NCBI GenBank assembly: GCA_030068145.1
Contig: JAPJBO010000385.1
Coordinates: 62,001-126,000, forward strand
Direction: 5' to 3'
Length of the DNA stretch: 64,000 nucleotides
Origin: Diplonema papillatum
Taxonomy: Eukaryota; Euglenozoa; Diplonemea; Diplonemida; Diplonemidae
The notes below the pieces were generated by a model, which saw nothing but the letters and a program-made list of their open reading frames with translations, had not been told where the DNA came from and ran no database searches. Positions 39,201 through 49,459 of this stretch are shown one piece after another (the first letter of the stretch is position 1; the number at the start of each line of letters is the position of its first letter). The position numbers and the translations under genes were made by a program.

Positions 39201-40186
39201 GACACCTCTGGTCTTCAGGACGGACAGGGACATCAGCGCCTGCGCCGTCCAGCGCTCCACCACGTCGACAACATCTTGCGCGTACTGCTCGAGGGCGGCA
39301 AACGTGCGGGCCTCCACTGCAACGCCGTCATCATCAGCATACAGGGAGAAGGTTATCGTCGCCCCGACGTTGTCCAGATGGATGCGGCGCTGCAGCCGAT
39401 CGAGGTCCGAACCGAGGTCGTCGATGTAATACAAAAACAGAAGGGGGCCGAGCACCGTCCCCTGGGGGACGCCGGTATACAAATCGAAGAAGCGGCCAGT
39501 CGCTCCGTCGATTTTGTAGGCAGCCTTCCTGTTCCGTAGGAAGGCCTCGATCCAGCGAAGGAACTTGGCGGGCACCCCTCTTCGCTGCAGGATGTCCATC
39601 AGCTTGCCGTGGTCGACGGTATCGAACGCGTTCGCCAGATCGAACGACAGCAAACACGTGAAGAGCAGACGGTTCCTGGCAGAGTCGAGAGCCGAAACTA
39701 TCGAGAACAGCTGCTCTTCGGGACCGCGACCCTTGCGGAAGCCACCCTGCCGCGAGTTAAAACGCCGGACCTCAGGATGTTGCGGGCTTTCCGTGAGGTA
39801 CTCGAGCCGATTCTTCACGATGACTTCCATTACCTTGGAGATCACACTCGTTAGAGATATCGGCCGGTAACCCTCCGGCAAGGAGTGGTCCCGTCCAGGT
39901 TTCGGGACGGGGACGACGTGGGCGTCTCGCCAGGATTCGGGAACGAAGCCTTCCTCCCACGAAATGTTGACCAACTCAAGGATGAGGGCCCTGGCACCGT
40001 CGGTGAGTCGGCGGAGGAACTCACTGCAAAGCCCGTCAGGGTCGAGCGAAGTCTTCGGGTCGAGGTTGTTGAGGGCCCGATCGAGCTCGTCGGCGGTGAT
40101 GAGCCCGCAGCCAGCGTCGTCGTTGGATGGTTCTTTAGCGGGGAACCACGGCGGCGGTTTGGTAGCTGTCGAACCGCAATCTTTCT
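36241..40186 (-). mobile_element. RT/RNase H LINE, 5'-truncated
   Basis: Minus strand: the frame starts at the truncated edge near 40186 and stops at 37080. A 3' UTR of about 820 bp follows, with two direct 80-bp repeats (36363-36443 and 36580-36660), ending GGTGCCTCTTGC plus A18. The 3' end resembles that of the LINE at 46321-49409. Confidence 0.8.
37080..40186 (-). CDS. LINE pol: RT and RNase H
   Basis: The first ATG is at 39974, but the frame is open and conserved up to 40186 (D-P-D-G-L-C-S-E-F-L at about 40040), so the 5' end is lost. RT: P-V-P-K-P-G-R, Y-R-P-I-S-L-T (about 39860), F-D-L-A-N-A-F-D (motif A, about 39640), G-V-P-Q-G-T-V-L-G-P (motif B, about 39465) and Y-A-D-D-D (motif C, about 39340). 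RNase H: A-W-P-D-G-S (about 38315), R-A-E-E-F-A, L-S-D-S-Q-S (about 37970) and G-H-C-G-L-E-G-N-E-R-A-D-K (about 37830). The tail has C-x2-C...H-x4-C at about 37360-37430. All catalytic acids are visible; this is an I/jockey-like LINE. No upstream endonuclease remains. Confidence 0.88.
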
Positions 40187-40216
40187 CTCAAAAAAAAAAA
40201 AAAAAAAAGCAATCTT

Positions 40217-41460
40217 TTCGTCATCGTCGTCCACCTCATGCGCGCAGTGGGGGCCGTCTTTGACTTCGCTGGCATCGATCAGGCCACGCAGTCTTGCCTG
40301 GCGACGATCACGGGCATAGAGACGGACGCATCCGCCTGGGCCCTGGCTTCCCTTCCCGTCAGGCTGGGCGGCTTGGGCCTGCACTCCTGCGCAGATACAG
40401 CGGCGATCGCGCACATCGCGGCCACCTTTGACGGCGAGGCTTGCCTGTCGTCCCGTGAACCGTCGTGGACCACACTTTCTGTCCACGCCCCCCGTAGTTA
40501 TCCCGTGCCTGCAGAACGTCCTGAATCTTCTCCAGGACGGAATCAAAGGGTGCAAGGCGCGGGTCTTCGAGGGACGCTAGAAAGGTGCCGTCCTCGTTGA
40601 GAAGCATCGCGTGCGGCAGGACGTAGGGGGTCACCAGGCGAGCGGCGCAAGGCCCTCCTTGACTCGATGACAGAGGAGCTTGGCCGGTCGGGCCAGCTCC
40701 AAGGGCCGGCACTGGCCCTGAAGCAGGTCCAAATCCGGGCGCGGATCCAAAGCTGCTCCGGCCAGCATGCGTCCGCGTGGCTTTACGGCAACGCGGAGGC
40801 ATCCGGCTTCGGCTCGGGCTGCCCATCGGCCCCATGCCGAGCATCTGTCGTCTCTGCGGGACAGGCTCGGCAGACGTTGACGGAGTGCACGCGCGTAGTT
40901 GCTTCTCCGGCGGCCGCCGGACGAGAATGCACAATGCACTCCGCGACGTCATCGCTGACTTCGCCCGCCGCGGGCTGCTGGCCCCGGCGGTCGAGCGCCC
41001 CGTGTTTTCGAACACGGAGCGAAAGCGCCCGGACATCAGCTATGTCCGGGACGGCACCACCGTTGTGTTAGATGTCGCCGTCACCTTCCCCCTGCAGCCA
41101 TCGAATCCCCAGTACGCTAAGAGGGCAGCGGAGAAGCCAGGGGGGGCGGCGACAGCCTACGCAACAGCTGTCAAAGAAGGCAAGTACCGCGGCATTATCG
41201 ACAACGAGCCAAACCCTCGGGAATGGCTCGCTGTCCCGCTAGTCGTGGACACCTTCGGAGCGTGGTGTCCTGGAGCACTCACGGAGTTGCGGCAAATAGC
41301 CCGCAAAAGCGCCCTCCGTGAAGACCGGACCGCTTCGGCCGCCTGCCAGGACTTCTTCCACCAATTGAGCTTTCAGGTAGCCCAAGGGGTGGCAAGAATA
41401 GTCATTGCATCTGGTGGGGCGCGACCGGACGAAGCGGTCCACCCTGTTGCAGGGGGTAGT
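40217..41460 (+). pseudogene. broken RLE-LINE pol
   Basis: 40222-40447 encodes H-L-M-R-A-V-G onward, like 33590-33790. Next, 40450-40635 reads correctly only on the minus strand (L-E-D-P-R-L-A-P, V-L-E-K-I-Q-D-V, G-Q-K-V-W-S). From 40637 the plus frame resumes (K-A-L-L-D-S-M-T-E-E-L). Near 40795 a frameshift/deletion removes about 10 residues. The endonuclease part (C-x2-C...H, R-P-D-I at about 41027, L-D-V-A-V) is intact in its own frame at 40777-41529. Confidence 0.8.
40450..40636 (-). other. inverted segment within the LINE copy
   Basis: The minus-strand translation aligns with 33850-33990 of the plus-strand copy; flanking segments on both sides are plus-strand. Confidence 0.75.
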
Positions 41461-42039
41461 GTCACTGCATCGCGGGTTTTTTTACCTGGTCGGACCTGCT
41501 CGCTAGCAGGCCAGCCCAGGTCGCAGTGAGACTGGCGTTCACTGTGTGCTGAAGAAGCATTTTTTTGGGCTCCCGCTCCGGAAGCAACCGGATACCGGCA
41601 GCCCCGCTGTACCAACATGGCTTGTACAGTGTCCCGCGCTCCAAAAAAAAAAAAAAGCAATCTTGGTGTGGTCGGTGGGCCAGTTCCCCGTAGTTCCCCC
41701 GTAGTTCAACCAGGGGGGTGTCGTTTTTTTTTTTTGCTTTTTCAGTTTTTGCTGAGTACTTCAGGGCTGTGATTCTTGATCTTGGCGAGGACTTCCTAGC
41801 GACTTTGCACCTTTCTGTCACACAATGTGGACAATTCTGATGATATTTGGCCCACGAAGGTCGGAAAGCCAAGAGGATGAAGAAGAAGACACTGCGTAAA
41901 AACAAAATAAAACGACCAAAAAACAAGACGGCACACGTCCTCCGGAAATTGGAAAGCGAAATTTGTGGGATCTCGACGGTCAAACGGTTCCAACATCTTG
42001 ATGAAATAACCCAGTCTGCAAACCTGTGACGTTTCTGCG

Positions 42040-44400
42040 CTACATCTCCTCGCTGCTTTCACTATCCTCGCTATTAGCTGTCTCGAAGCGCACCTTTTTC
42101 AGGGGGGGCTCGTCTTCTTGGGGTTGCTTCTTTCGCTGCCGGGAGGGAGACCTCGGACGCGGCAAAGCCTCGGGTTCTTCGGTTTTTGCATCCTTCTGTT
42201 CCAGGTCATGGAGCAACTTGCCAGCAACAACATTAGCCCGGAATCGCATGCTTCGGGCAAGGGCGTGCTGTTTTAGCTCGTCAAGAAGCAACTTCTCATC
42301 AGCTTCCTGACATGCAGACACAAGCTTGTCTTTGCTCCAGTTTTGGCAGGACTTGATACCTCGCCGTTCAGCTTGCTGCACAAGCGCATCCTTTCGCCAA
42401 TGACTGTCTGCATCGAATCGCCAAGGAATCCTTTTGATGAAGTCATTGCGTTCTGCCTGCCACTTTTTCCTGTCGTCATGAGAAACTTGCTTCGCCTTGT
42501 AGTGGGTCAACTTCAGCAAACCGCATCGGTCTTTCCTCGCCTGGATAGTTTCTATCCTTTGCGCAGCATATTGCTGAATTGTCTTTGGGTAGGGCTGGTG
42601 AATGCTCAGGTGAGCGTTGGTGCTCGATAGCTTTGCCCTGATGCATTCATCGCGGATGCGCGTGTTTGTCTGCTGTTGCAGGTGACGTTTCATGGATCCA
42701 ACGGTGCCCTCTATGAGACTCGGTCCTAGCTTTACGGGTCTTGGGGTATCCGCTGTTGCCTTGCTGTACATGGTCAGCTCTGCAACAATGCCGCAGGCAA
42801 ACCTGTGGGCAACAGAAGACAGGAAAGCTGAATCTGTTGCCTCGTCTATGGGTTTAATGGTTGGCATCTGCACGCCGGGACCTCCGTAATAGCTCGCAAT
42901 AGAGCCAGCCGCGTCTAAGTGGGCTTTCATACGCCGAATGAACTGCTGAACGGAGTTCCGCTGGCACACAAACTTTACTTCCGGGGCCTTCGTAGGAAAT
43001 GTCACACCTCGTCTCGCTTTTTCCATCCACAGCGGATTCCCGAAAATGTCCTTTCCAGTTCGAATTTTTGTGAAATAGAGACCCAGGGTAGCCATCAAAT
43101 CGCTGGCAAAGCCGGCAGTAAAGTCGTCGTCGAGTACTTCTTCCCCAGCGTACTGCCAGATTCGCCTCAACGCCGGATATGCAATGATCTCAAATGCTAA
43201 ACCTATTCGACGGAAGCGCTCCTGGGTACCACGAGGAGTCAGGTACATGACGATATTCTTCTTTTTTTTCGAATACTCTGTCGTTTCATCAAAGCTGCCG
43301 AGGAAGTCCAAGTACCATCCCAATAGGGTCTTCTGACCAACGGTGCATGATAGAGACCACGCGGCTGCCCAGGACGTTCCGAATCTCCCTGTCGTCGCCC
43401 TCTGCCACAACACACCTTTCAACTCCGGGCCGCCCTGTTCCCGCAGCCATACAGCAAATGCAGGTGAAGATGCCACGTCGTTCGCTGCTGCACACAGGAA
43501 CGTCATCTCCTTCCCAATCTTGAGCTCGGTCACAACCCTGCTCATCGTCCGATGCAACCTGTGCACTGGTTCGTATACCCGGGGTTGTTTGAGGCCCCCC
43601 ACACCTGCTCCGCGGTCCGTAAACATACAGCAGAAGCGGTCTTGCTCGAAAAAGGCATCAGGGCCGAGAACGCCAAGCCCTCGAAGTTCTTGCGTGAGAG
43701 ACGAGAAGTAGCAACAGATTTCTGTCACTGCGTCTTCCACCATGCTGCCATCGTGCACGGTTGAAAGGCACGCCTTCAGGAAATGGTGCCTTTGTGATGT
43801 TCCTTGCATCCAAGTTGCTGTCAAGTGGATTGCATGCCAATTCTCGTTAACAGGTGTGCTATCGTGCTGCAAGGCGACATCCTTGTCTTCGATGGCACAC
43901 AAAAACGAGATATCACGCGCAACCAGGTTGCTCTGCCATGCTCGCTCAACCCTGAAACGACTCACTTTTACTCGCTGGATAATGAGGAGTACCCGGGGTA
44001 TGCGTCGGATCTTGACATCTTCCGCCATCAGGCTGTCTACGATACCTCGCAGTTCTCCGTCGGCCAGGCCTCCGCCGTCCGTCACCACAGCGCGATTCTT
44101 GTCGAGGACTGGTACAAGCACGCAATGGCCGCAACTGAGCTTCCACAAGTCCTCTCTGAGAACAACAGGACAGTCGGCCAGACAAACTGTTGAAGGGGGG
44201 CCGGTAGCGAGGCGCACATATGTCCCAGCAAGCGCGTAGCCAACCGACTTCGCAAGTCCTACGATAGCGTTCCAGTCAGCATTCTCGACGAGAAAACCTT
44301 CATGGCGCATTCCACACGGCTTCACGAAAGTAACGTCAATCTTCATCTCCCCGTTGTTCCAGGCTTTCCTGACTCGCTCTCGTTCCTTTTCCTGCAACAA
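42040..44400 (-). CDS. unrecognised 769-786-residue protein with SAP-like tail
   Basis: Open from 44430; the first in-frame ATG is near 44349 (769 residues). I do not recognise the main body. It has scattered Cys pairs, W-Q-R-A-T-T-G-R-F-G-T-S-W near the middle, and D-E-A-T-D...F-A-C-G-I later. Residues about 670-705 (counted from 44400) look like a SAP-type DNA-binding helix pair (A-L-V-Q-Q-A-E-R-R-G-I-K then K-D-K-L-V-S-A-C). The C terminus is Lys/Arg/Pro-rich and ends in an acidic Ser stretch. A SAP motif and the bracketing inverted modules suggest a transposase or element-encoded DNA-binding protein, but no DDE triad could be assigned. A host gene is possible. Confidence 0.55.
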   Translation of the reverse strand: MLQEKERERVRKAWNNGEMKIDVTFVKPCGMRHEGFLVENADWNAIVGLAKSVGYALAGTYVRLATGPPSTVCLADCPVVLREDLWKLSCGHCVLVPVLDKNRAVVTDGGGLADGELRGIVDSLMAEDVKIRRIPRVLLIIQRVKVSRFRVERAWQSNLVARDISFLCAIEDKDVALQHDSTPVNENWHAIHLTATWMQGTSQRHHFLKACLSTVHDGSMVEDAVTEICCYFSSLTQELRGLGVLGPDAFFEQDRFCCMFTDRGAGVGGLKQPRVYEPVHRLHRTMSRVVTELKIGKEMTFLCAAANDVASSPAFAVWLREQGGPELKGVLWQRATTGRFGTSWAAAWSLSCTVGQKTLLGWYLDFLGSFDETTEYSKKKKNIVMYLTPRGTQERFRRIGLAFEIIAYPALRRIWQYAGEEVLDDDFTAGFASDLMATLGLYFTKIRTGKDIFGNPLWMEKARRGVTFPTKAPEVKFVCQRNSVQQFIRRMKAHLDAAGSIASYYGGPGVQMPTIKPIDEATDSAFLSSVAHRFACGIVAELTMYSKATADTPRPVKLGPSLIEGTVGSMKRHLQQQTNTRIRDECIRAKLSSTNAHLSIHQPYPKTIQQYAAQRIETIQARKDRCGLLKLTHYKAKQVSHDDRKKWQAERNDFIKRIPWRFDADSHWRKDALVQQAERRGIKSCQNWSKDKLVSACQEADEKLLLDELKQHALARSMRFRANVVAGKLLHDLEQKDAKTEEPEALPRPRSPSRQRKKQPQEDEPPLKKVRFETANSEDSESSEEM

Positions 44401-44612
44401 ACCCCTGCATTGGTTTTGAACACACCGACATTACAAACGTTAATTTCTCTTCGTCAGCTAGTCGAATACCCGAGTTGCCGCCGGATAGACAGGCCGTCGC
44501 TTCCAATGGACATCCAGAACAAAAGAGAATTGAGACAACAAAAAACTATAATTGATCGTCGGGAACACACAAAAAAAGAAATGCCTTTACGATGGAGGCT
44601 ATCACCAGAAAG

Positions 44613-45566
44613 CTAGATTTTTGCCTCTTTGCGTGGGTTCTCGACCTCTGCTTCCTCGTCTGCCTTTCGTTTGAAGCCAACCATTTCAAACATCTTTTTG
44701 GCGTTGGCCTTTTCTTGTTCGGACATGCCCCTTGTGAGATCCTTCCTGGCCGCCACCTTCTTCTTATTTTTAGCAGCTTCTTTTTCTCTGAAAGCTTTTA
44801 GGTCTGCTTTCGCGTTCTTTGACAGCTTCTTGGCGAACTTCGGGCATCGACAACCGTGTCGTACAAACGACGTCCCGTCAGAAAGCCTGTCCGGCGGGTT
44901 GCTGACCTTTGTGCCACAAATACAAAGCACCCAAGAGGGTCCGAACTTCAGCCCCACCTTGCCGAACCTGTCACACAGCGCCTCCTCCAACTTGTTCGTA
45001 ATCATCGAGCTACTGTCCGCCCGCGATGTGTATGAGTTGTCGTGCACTTCCGCGTCGTGTGTTAGCAGGTGCTTTCGGACGTGCTTTGCCGAGTGCTTTT
45101 TCAGCTCCAAACGGACCACTATATGGAGGTTCAACTTCTTTTCGACGACCTTTTGTAGTCCCGCGTCGTTGAGCACTTCCGTCTCGTCGTCGCGCTCCTT
45201 ATAAAACCAGCGACGTGCGACACCGGTAGCCCCCCTAAGGAAAGGAGCGTCTTTCTTTTCTGCAAGCTGGTTTCCGCATTCCAGCAGGTGCGGCCGTATT
45301 GTGGACTCGTGGAACGTTTGCAGCGAGCCGTTAGTCATAAAGTCGGCGTTGTACTTCATGTCTTCTTCCTTCAGGTCGATGGTGTCGCTTTCTTCGGTCT
45401 CGCTGTTGTCGTTCTCCTCACGCTCTTCCGTCGTGCGGACTTGGAGATATTTCGTAAAGCAGTGAAACGTAACGCCGATACAGAATTGCATTTTACGCTT
45501 TTGAATTTTGTTTCGTGCCTTTATTTGGGTACTTTCTTTTGTAGCCAGTTCAATGGAAACGATCAT
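44613..45566 (-). CDS. unrecognised 317-residue protein with CxC/HxCxC cluster
   Basis: ATG at 45566. The N-terminal part is acidic (about 45-75). The centre contains R-R-W-F-Y-K-E-R. At residues about 227-258 there is C-I-C-G...R-H-G-C-R-C, a small cluster that could bind zinc. The last 60 residues are Lys/Ala-rich and probably helical and nuclear. It is transcribed in the same direction as the 42.0-44.4 kb ORF, 213 bp upstream of that frame. Together they may form one element. No family assigned. Confidence 0.55.
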   Translation of the reverse strand: MIVSIELATKESTQIKARNKIQKRKMQFCIGVTFHCFTKYLQVRTTEEREENDNSETEESDTIDLKEEDMKYNADFMTNGSLQTFHESTIRPHLLECGNQLAEKKDAPFLRGATGVARRWFYKERDDETEVLNDAGLQKVVEKKLNLHIVVRLELKKHSAKHVRKHLLTHDAEVHDNSYTSRADSSSMITNKLEEALCDRFGKVGLKFGPSWVLCICGTKVSNPPDRLSDGTSFVRHGCRCPKFAKKLSKNAKADLKAFREKEAAKNKKKVAARKDLTRGMSEQEKANAKKMFEMVGFKRKADEEAEVENPRKEAKI

Positions 45567-45703
45567 TTTACGAGAGAGATGATTTGCGCTTTATTTAGAG
45601 TTCGAGCTCGCTTGAGATTCCGGATGCAAAAGTCACCTGTAAGGCGATTGCATCGTATTGGGGTCACATTTCGTTTAGGCTACAGCAGCAGATGTTAGAA
45701 CAC

Positions 45704-45752
45704 AGAGAAGCATTTCATAAAGCTGTCTAGCTTTATTATGCAATGCTTCTCT
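45704..45752. repeat. 49-bp hairpin
   Basis: AGAGAAGCATT pairs with AATGCTTCTCT, and AAAGCT with AGCTTT around a GTCT loop. It lies 2 bp before the adjacent MITE and upstream of the 317-residue gene. Confidence 0.75.
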
Positions 45753-45753
45753 G

Positions 45754-46112
45754 TTAAATTTAGGGTCAACGACAAAACGGATTCTATATAACTGGATTAC
45801 GACAAAGTGGATTATTAGTGGATTATAATCCAGTAATAATCCACTTTGTCGCTTTTGATAATCCACTTTGTCGCTTCTGACAACCGGCATGAATTATATA
45901 GGGGGACCCTTTCACAAAAAGTTCCCACAGGGAAAGTGACTATTTTGAGCTGTTTGAGTTCATTGAAACCATCAAAAGTGAGCTTAGGTCCGTCATACGG
46001 GGCGACAAAGTGGATTAGGCGACAAAGTGGATTGGCGACAAAGTGGATTATAATCCACTTTGTCGTAATCCAGTTATATAGAATCCACTTTGTCGTTTTC
46101 CCTAAATTTAAA
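45754..46112. mobile_element. 359-bp MITE built from CGACAAAGTGGATT units
   Basis: The ends TTAAATTTAGGG are inverted, continuing as ACGACAAAGTGGATTC and CTATATAACTGGATTACG on both arms (about 60 bp). The interior has further CGACAAAGTGGATT units in both orientations. TTAA at both tips could be a piggyBac-type duplication, or simply part of the palindromic terminus. Confidence 0.75.
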
Positions 46113-47139
46113 CGCGCCGGTTTGAAGACCCCTGGCGCCCCTGTCCACCAACACCCCCAAAAAGCCCCAAACCCTTTAACTACCTCCAAAGCCCCCGCAG
46201 TCTGAGGGAAACATGAGACCTATGCCCCTCAAGAACCACCAAAAAAAAAAAGGACACCCCAAGGCCAGTTCCCCGTAGTTCCCCCGTAGTACCCCATGGT
46301 TATACCGATCACACCAAATCTTTTTTTTTTTTTTAGATGAGGCACCTTTTCCTTCTATCCTTTCTTTTTTGGAAACAAATTGAAGACATGAGAACACACA
46401 AACGCAAACGGTGGTGCCGTCATCAAAGGAAGAACCCAAAAAAGGAAAGGAGAGGAAGAGGCCAGCTTTACTGGGCTGCTTATGCCGGGAAGATAATGAA
46501 AAACAGGTGAAAGGGTGGGTAGGGGGGGAAGTAACGAAAGACAAGGGATGGCTATGATAACATAGGGTTAGCCTGCTCTGCAGCCTTCTTCTGGTGGTTT
46601 TTGACTCCAGCCCTGAGTTTGAGTCAGGGCGTTTGCGTCTGGGGGGCTGTCAGAGTGGCTTGGGCCGTGTCCCGCACTCGTTTCAGCGCAGGCACAGCGG
46701 TGTGTCGGTGGTCTTCTCAGGGAGTTGACTCACCCGTTTCGCCAGTTTTTGGCTGGGGGGAACAGTGGGGCTGTTTTCACGCCCCGCCTCCCCGGCCTTG
46801 GGGAAGAGAAAAGATGATGGAACTCAAGACTTTTATGGAGAAGAAGATCTGGTACTTCCGCGAAGTAACCACCTGGTCTCTGGGGCCGTCGTCGTTTCGC
46901 CCGGCCGGCGGCGTCGCTCTGTGGCGTGTCTGCCGTGGCCGCTTTCGTGCTCGCTCCGGGTGGCGCTGTGTGCGGCCGCCTGGCCCTGGGGCACTTGTTT
47001 TTGAGGGTGGTTACTTCGGGAAGCGGTAAACACAAGAAGGGCGCGGTGGTGGGGTTTTGGTCTGCTCTGTGCCAGACTATGGTGCCCGTTGTTCACGAAC
47101 GTGGTTCTGGCTGTGTCAGTCGATCGCCACTCGCATCAA

Positions 47140-47720
47140 CTCGATGCTCTTCTGCGGTTTCCTACCCGCTACCCGGTGACCGGTAACAAGCAGTCTCTCC
47201 TGTTCTTGACCTTCAGCTGAGTGGTCAGGAGAGCCGCCGCGGTGCACCAGGTTCCAGTCAGAAAGAAGACGTTGGTTGTGGACCGAAAGGTAGGGCACGG
47301 GGAGTTGGTGAGAACGATTTTTGGTTGTCGACGCTGGCGCTGTTGCCCGTTCCTGAAGCCGTCAGTGACGGCAGTGCCCGCGACGGATCTCTCGCAGTTT
47401 TCTATCTGCAGCCCAGTGATCGGATATAAGCTGCCTCGCCCAGTTTTTGACCTTGTGCTTGTTGGTCAGGAGGGCTGCCACGATGCACCGAGTTCGTTAA
47501 AAAAAGACGTTGGTTGTTGCGGGCTACGGGCCCGACATTGGAGGGGCAATGTGTCGTCGGCGGTTGGGCCGTGTAAGGTCCGACACTAGTTGTGTGCCTC
47601 TCGCACAAGTCCCAACTCTCCTGCAGTTTTCTTTCTGCAGCGGTCTGTGACCGGGCACAGTCTGACTCTCCCGGTACGGGGTGGTCAGGAAAGGCCGTTG
47701 GAGCACCGCGGCTCGACCGC
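47140..47720. repeat. degenerate 235-bp tandem units in the LINE 3' UTR
   Basis: Three related blocks near 47150, 47394 and 47622 share a GTTTTCTATCTGCAG-like start, GTGACCGG and TGGTCAGGA...GCACC. Identity is low. Confidence 0.55.
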
Positions 47721-47852
47721 GGAGCGGTCTTCTTTCAATGAAACAAAACACTTTTCCCCATCTTTCCCCAAAGAAGGTGGCTAAAGCCCGTGCGGGCACG
47801 TCGGCGTCGACTTCGAATGCGGCGTCGTGCAATGCCTTCGGCCTTCAGTGCG

Positions 47853-49407
47853 TCAGCCGGACTCAGAGTCGCTCTCCCGCGGCCGCCACTGGCTGGGGAG
47901 AGGAGTTAGTTCGTCATCCCCCGTGTTGCCAGGTTCCGTCGAGGAGGACGACGACGACATCGCAGGGGACGAGACCGGTGTGCGAGTGGAGAGGTACGGG
48001 GAGGGCTCTTCTTCTCGCTCCTGACTCTCCAGAGATGGGGGTCGAGCCGCCTCCGCGTCCTTGCGCAGTATCGCATATGTCGGGATGACATCGATCCGCT
48101 GCAAGTAGCGCAGGGCTGCCTCCGGGTGCTTGAAGAGCAGCTCCCATAGGCGAACTTCGATCGCGGCTGACCTGTCGAATCCAACTGCGTCCCACATAGC
48201 TGCCCGTGCTGCTCCCGACTCCGCGTGCCGACACGAGATGAAAATGTGTGGAAGGAAGTTATGGACCCGGTGTCCACAGAGGGGGCAGGGTCGGAAGTAC
48301 TGCTCCTGCTCTGAGGCCGGGAGGCTCCTATACCCCGTAAAGTACCGGGTGATAAAGAGACCGTGGTGCATCGTTCGGAACTGGCGGATTTCCTTCTCTG
48401 CCCTCACGGTCAGTTTGTCCGGCACTGGGATCTTGCGTCCCCCAACGATCTTCACGAACGGCATGCCTACAGCAAGGCGGCGAGCCCTCACTATCGCACC
48501 TTTAGCTCCCCTCTCGCCGTCCTCCCTGAGCAAAAACAGCTTGAAGCGGTTTGTCGCTTCGACGTACGAGAGCGGCGGCGGGCGGGAAACTCCGGCAGCG
48601 AGGGTCAGGTCGGGGGACTGCGTCAGTTGGCGGGCTAGCAGAGCAGCCTTCTTCGCCAGCTTGTCAGCGCGGTCATTCCCGGGGAGCTTGCAGTGACCGA
48701 ACACGAACTGCAGGATCAGAATATACCCCCTCCTGGCGATGTTGCAAAGTTTCAGCCAGATCAGCTGGTTCATGAACCGCTTCTGTCGGTGGGGGCCGGG
48801 GGCGAGGTCTTTCAGAAGCGACTGCGAGTCGCTGAGCACCCACGCCACCTTAGGTTCATCGAATGCCATCTGCGCGGTTGCTTCCCGAGAGGTCTCTTCA
48901 TCCAGGATTTCAACCGCATTGAGGAAAGCGACCTGCTCCGTGCGGAAACTGTTCGAGTGGGCCCCGACCGGGCAAGTCCAAGCGATGGCGTTACCGTCCA
49001 CCGGTCGCCTCCAGTCCGGGCCACGGTCGCCGAATGGTTTCTGCACATAGACCCCGCCGCCTCCCCACACGGTGAGGTCGGTAGTGTTGATGGCCCACGG
49101 CTTCAGCTCGGCTGGTCCCGTGTACAGTGGCAGCCGAGCCCCCGTCCGGGCGGAGCCGTCCGCCCATGCTATCCGGTGGGGCTTGGGGAGTGAATCCAGC
49201 CTGGTTGCCACCGTTCTTCTGTTGACGGCCGGGTCTTTCGACCGCTTTTTGTCGAGCGTGCTGTGTACCGTCACCTTGGGGGCACTTTCCCAGGGTTTAA
49301 ACGGGCGGTACATCGGGATCTCACGGCTCCTTTTGTTGAGGCGTGCGCGCGTGTTCAGTTCCGCGAACTTCAAGAGCAGCAGACTGCGCGTGTCCAGCAC
49401 CTCGGAC
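47853..49407 (-). CDS. LINE pol C-terminus: RNase H
   Basis: Open across the 5' junction; no start. RNase H: A-W-A-D-G-S (about 49165), R-T-E-Q-V-A (about 48945), L-S-D-S-Q-S (about 48825) and F-G-H-C-K-L-P-G-N-D-R-A-D-K (about 48680). The tail carries C-P-L-C-G-H...H-I-F-I-S-C at about 48235-48290 and Y-L-Q-R. It is clearly related to the C terminus of the LINE at 37080 (R-Q-x-R-T-x-H-H, Y-L-Q-R-C), so they belong to one clade. A C-terminal acidic/Ser tail is extra. RT is lost by truncation. Confidence 0.85.
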
Positions 49408-49409
49408 CA

Positions 49410-49459
49410 TTTTTTTTTTTTTTGGAGCGCGGGACACTGTACTAGCCTTTTTTTTTTTT
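49410..49459 (-). other. stacked poly(A) tails with a 24-bp LINE end
   Basis: Minus strand: A12 (49448-49459), then 24 bp (49424-49447) identical to the RLE-LINE 3' end at 35020-35043, then A14 (49410-49423), then the RNase H LINE body. Confidence 0.85.

Larger units (their letters stand above)
40209..41656 (+). mobile_element. RLE-LINE, truncated copy with internal inversion
   Basis: Homologous to the second half of the element ending at 35043. GCAATCTT occurs at 40209-40216 and again after the poly(A) at 41657-41664, a likely target duplication that also includes A-runs. The segment about 40450-40635 is inverted relative to the other copy. Confidence 0.8.
41655..46334 (-). mobile_element. 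candidate two-gene DNA transposon
   Basis: Left edge: TCTTGGTGTGGTCGGT, then the block GGCCAGTTCCCCGTAGTTCC, then GGGGTGTCG plus T-run at 41661-41735. Right edge (46225-46320): the same modules; the outer and inner ones are inverted (ACCGATCACACCAAAT and A-run plus GGACACCCC) but the middle block lies in direct orientation. Two minus-strand ORFs lie between. No target duplication was established, so this is a proposal. Confidence 0.45.
46321..49409 (-). mobile_element. RNase H LINE, 5'-truncated
   Basis: Minus strand: the coding part 49407-47853 is followed by a 1.5-kb 3' UTR ending GGTGCCTCATCT plus A14 (46321-46334). The UTR holds degenerate tandem units of about 235 bp. The 5' edge abuts a stack of unrelated LINE tails at 49410. 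Confidence 0.75.

Noticed and set aside
39851-40555. Minus-strand ORF spanning the poly(A) run at 40190
   Set aside because: It fuses a shadow frame of one LINE with the A-run and an antisense frame of another.
45754-46112. Telomere-like TTTAGGG
   Set aside because: A single copy at each MITE tip, not a tandem array.
46335-47850. Protein genes in the 46.6-47.8 kb stretch
   Set aside because: Overlapping short ORFs without domains; the region is the 3' UTR of the adjacent minus-strand LINE.
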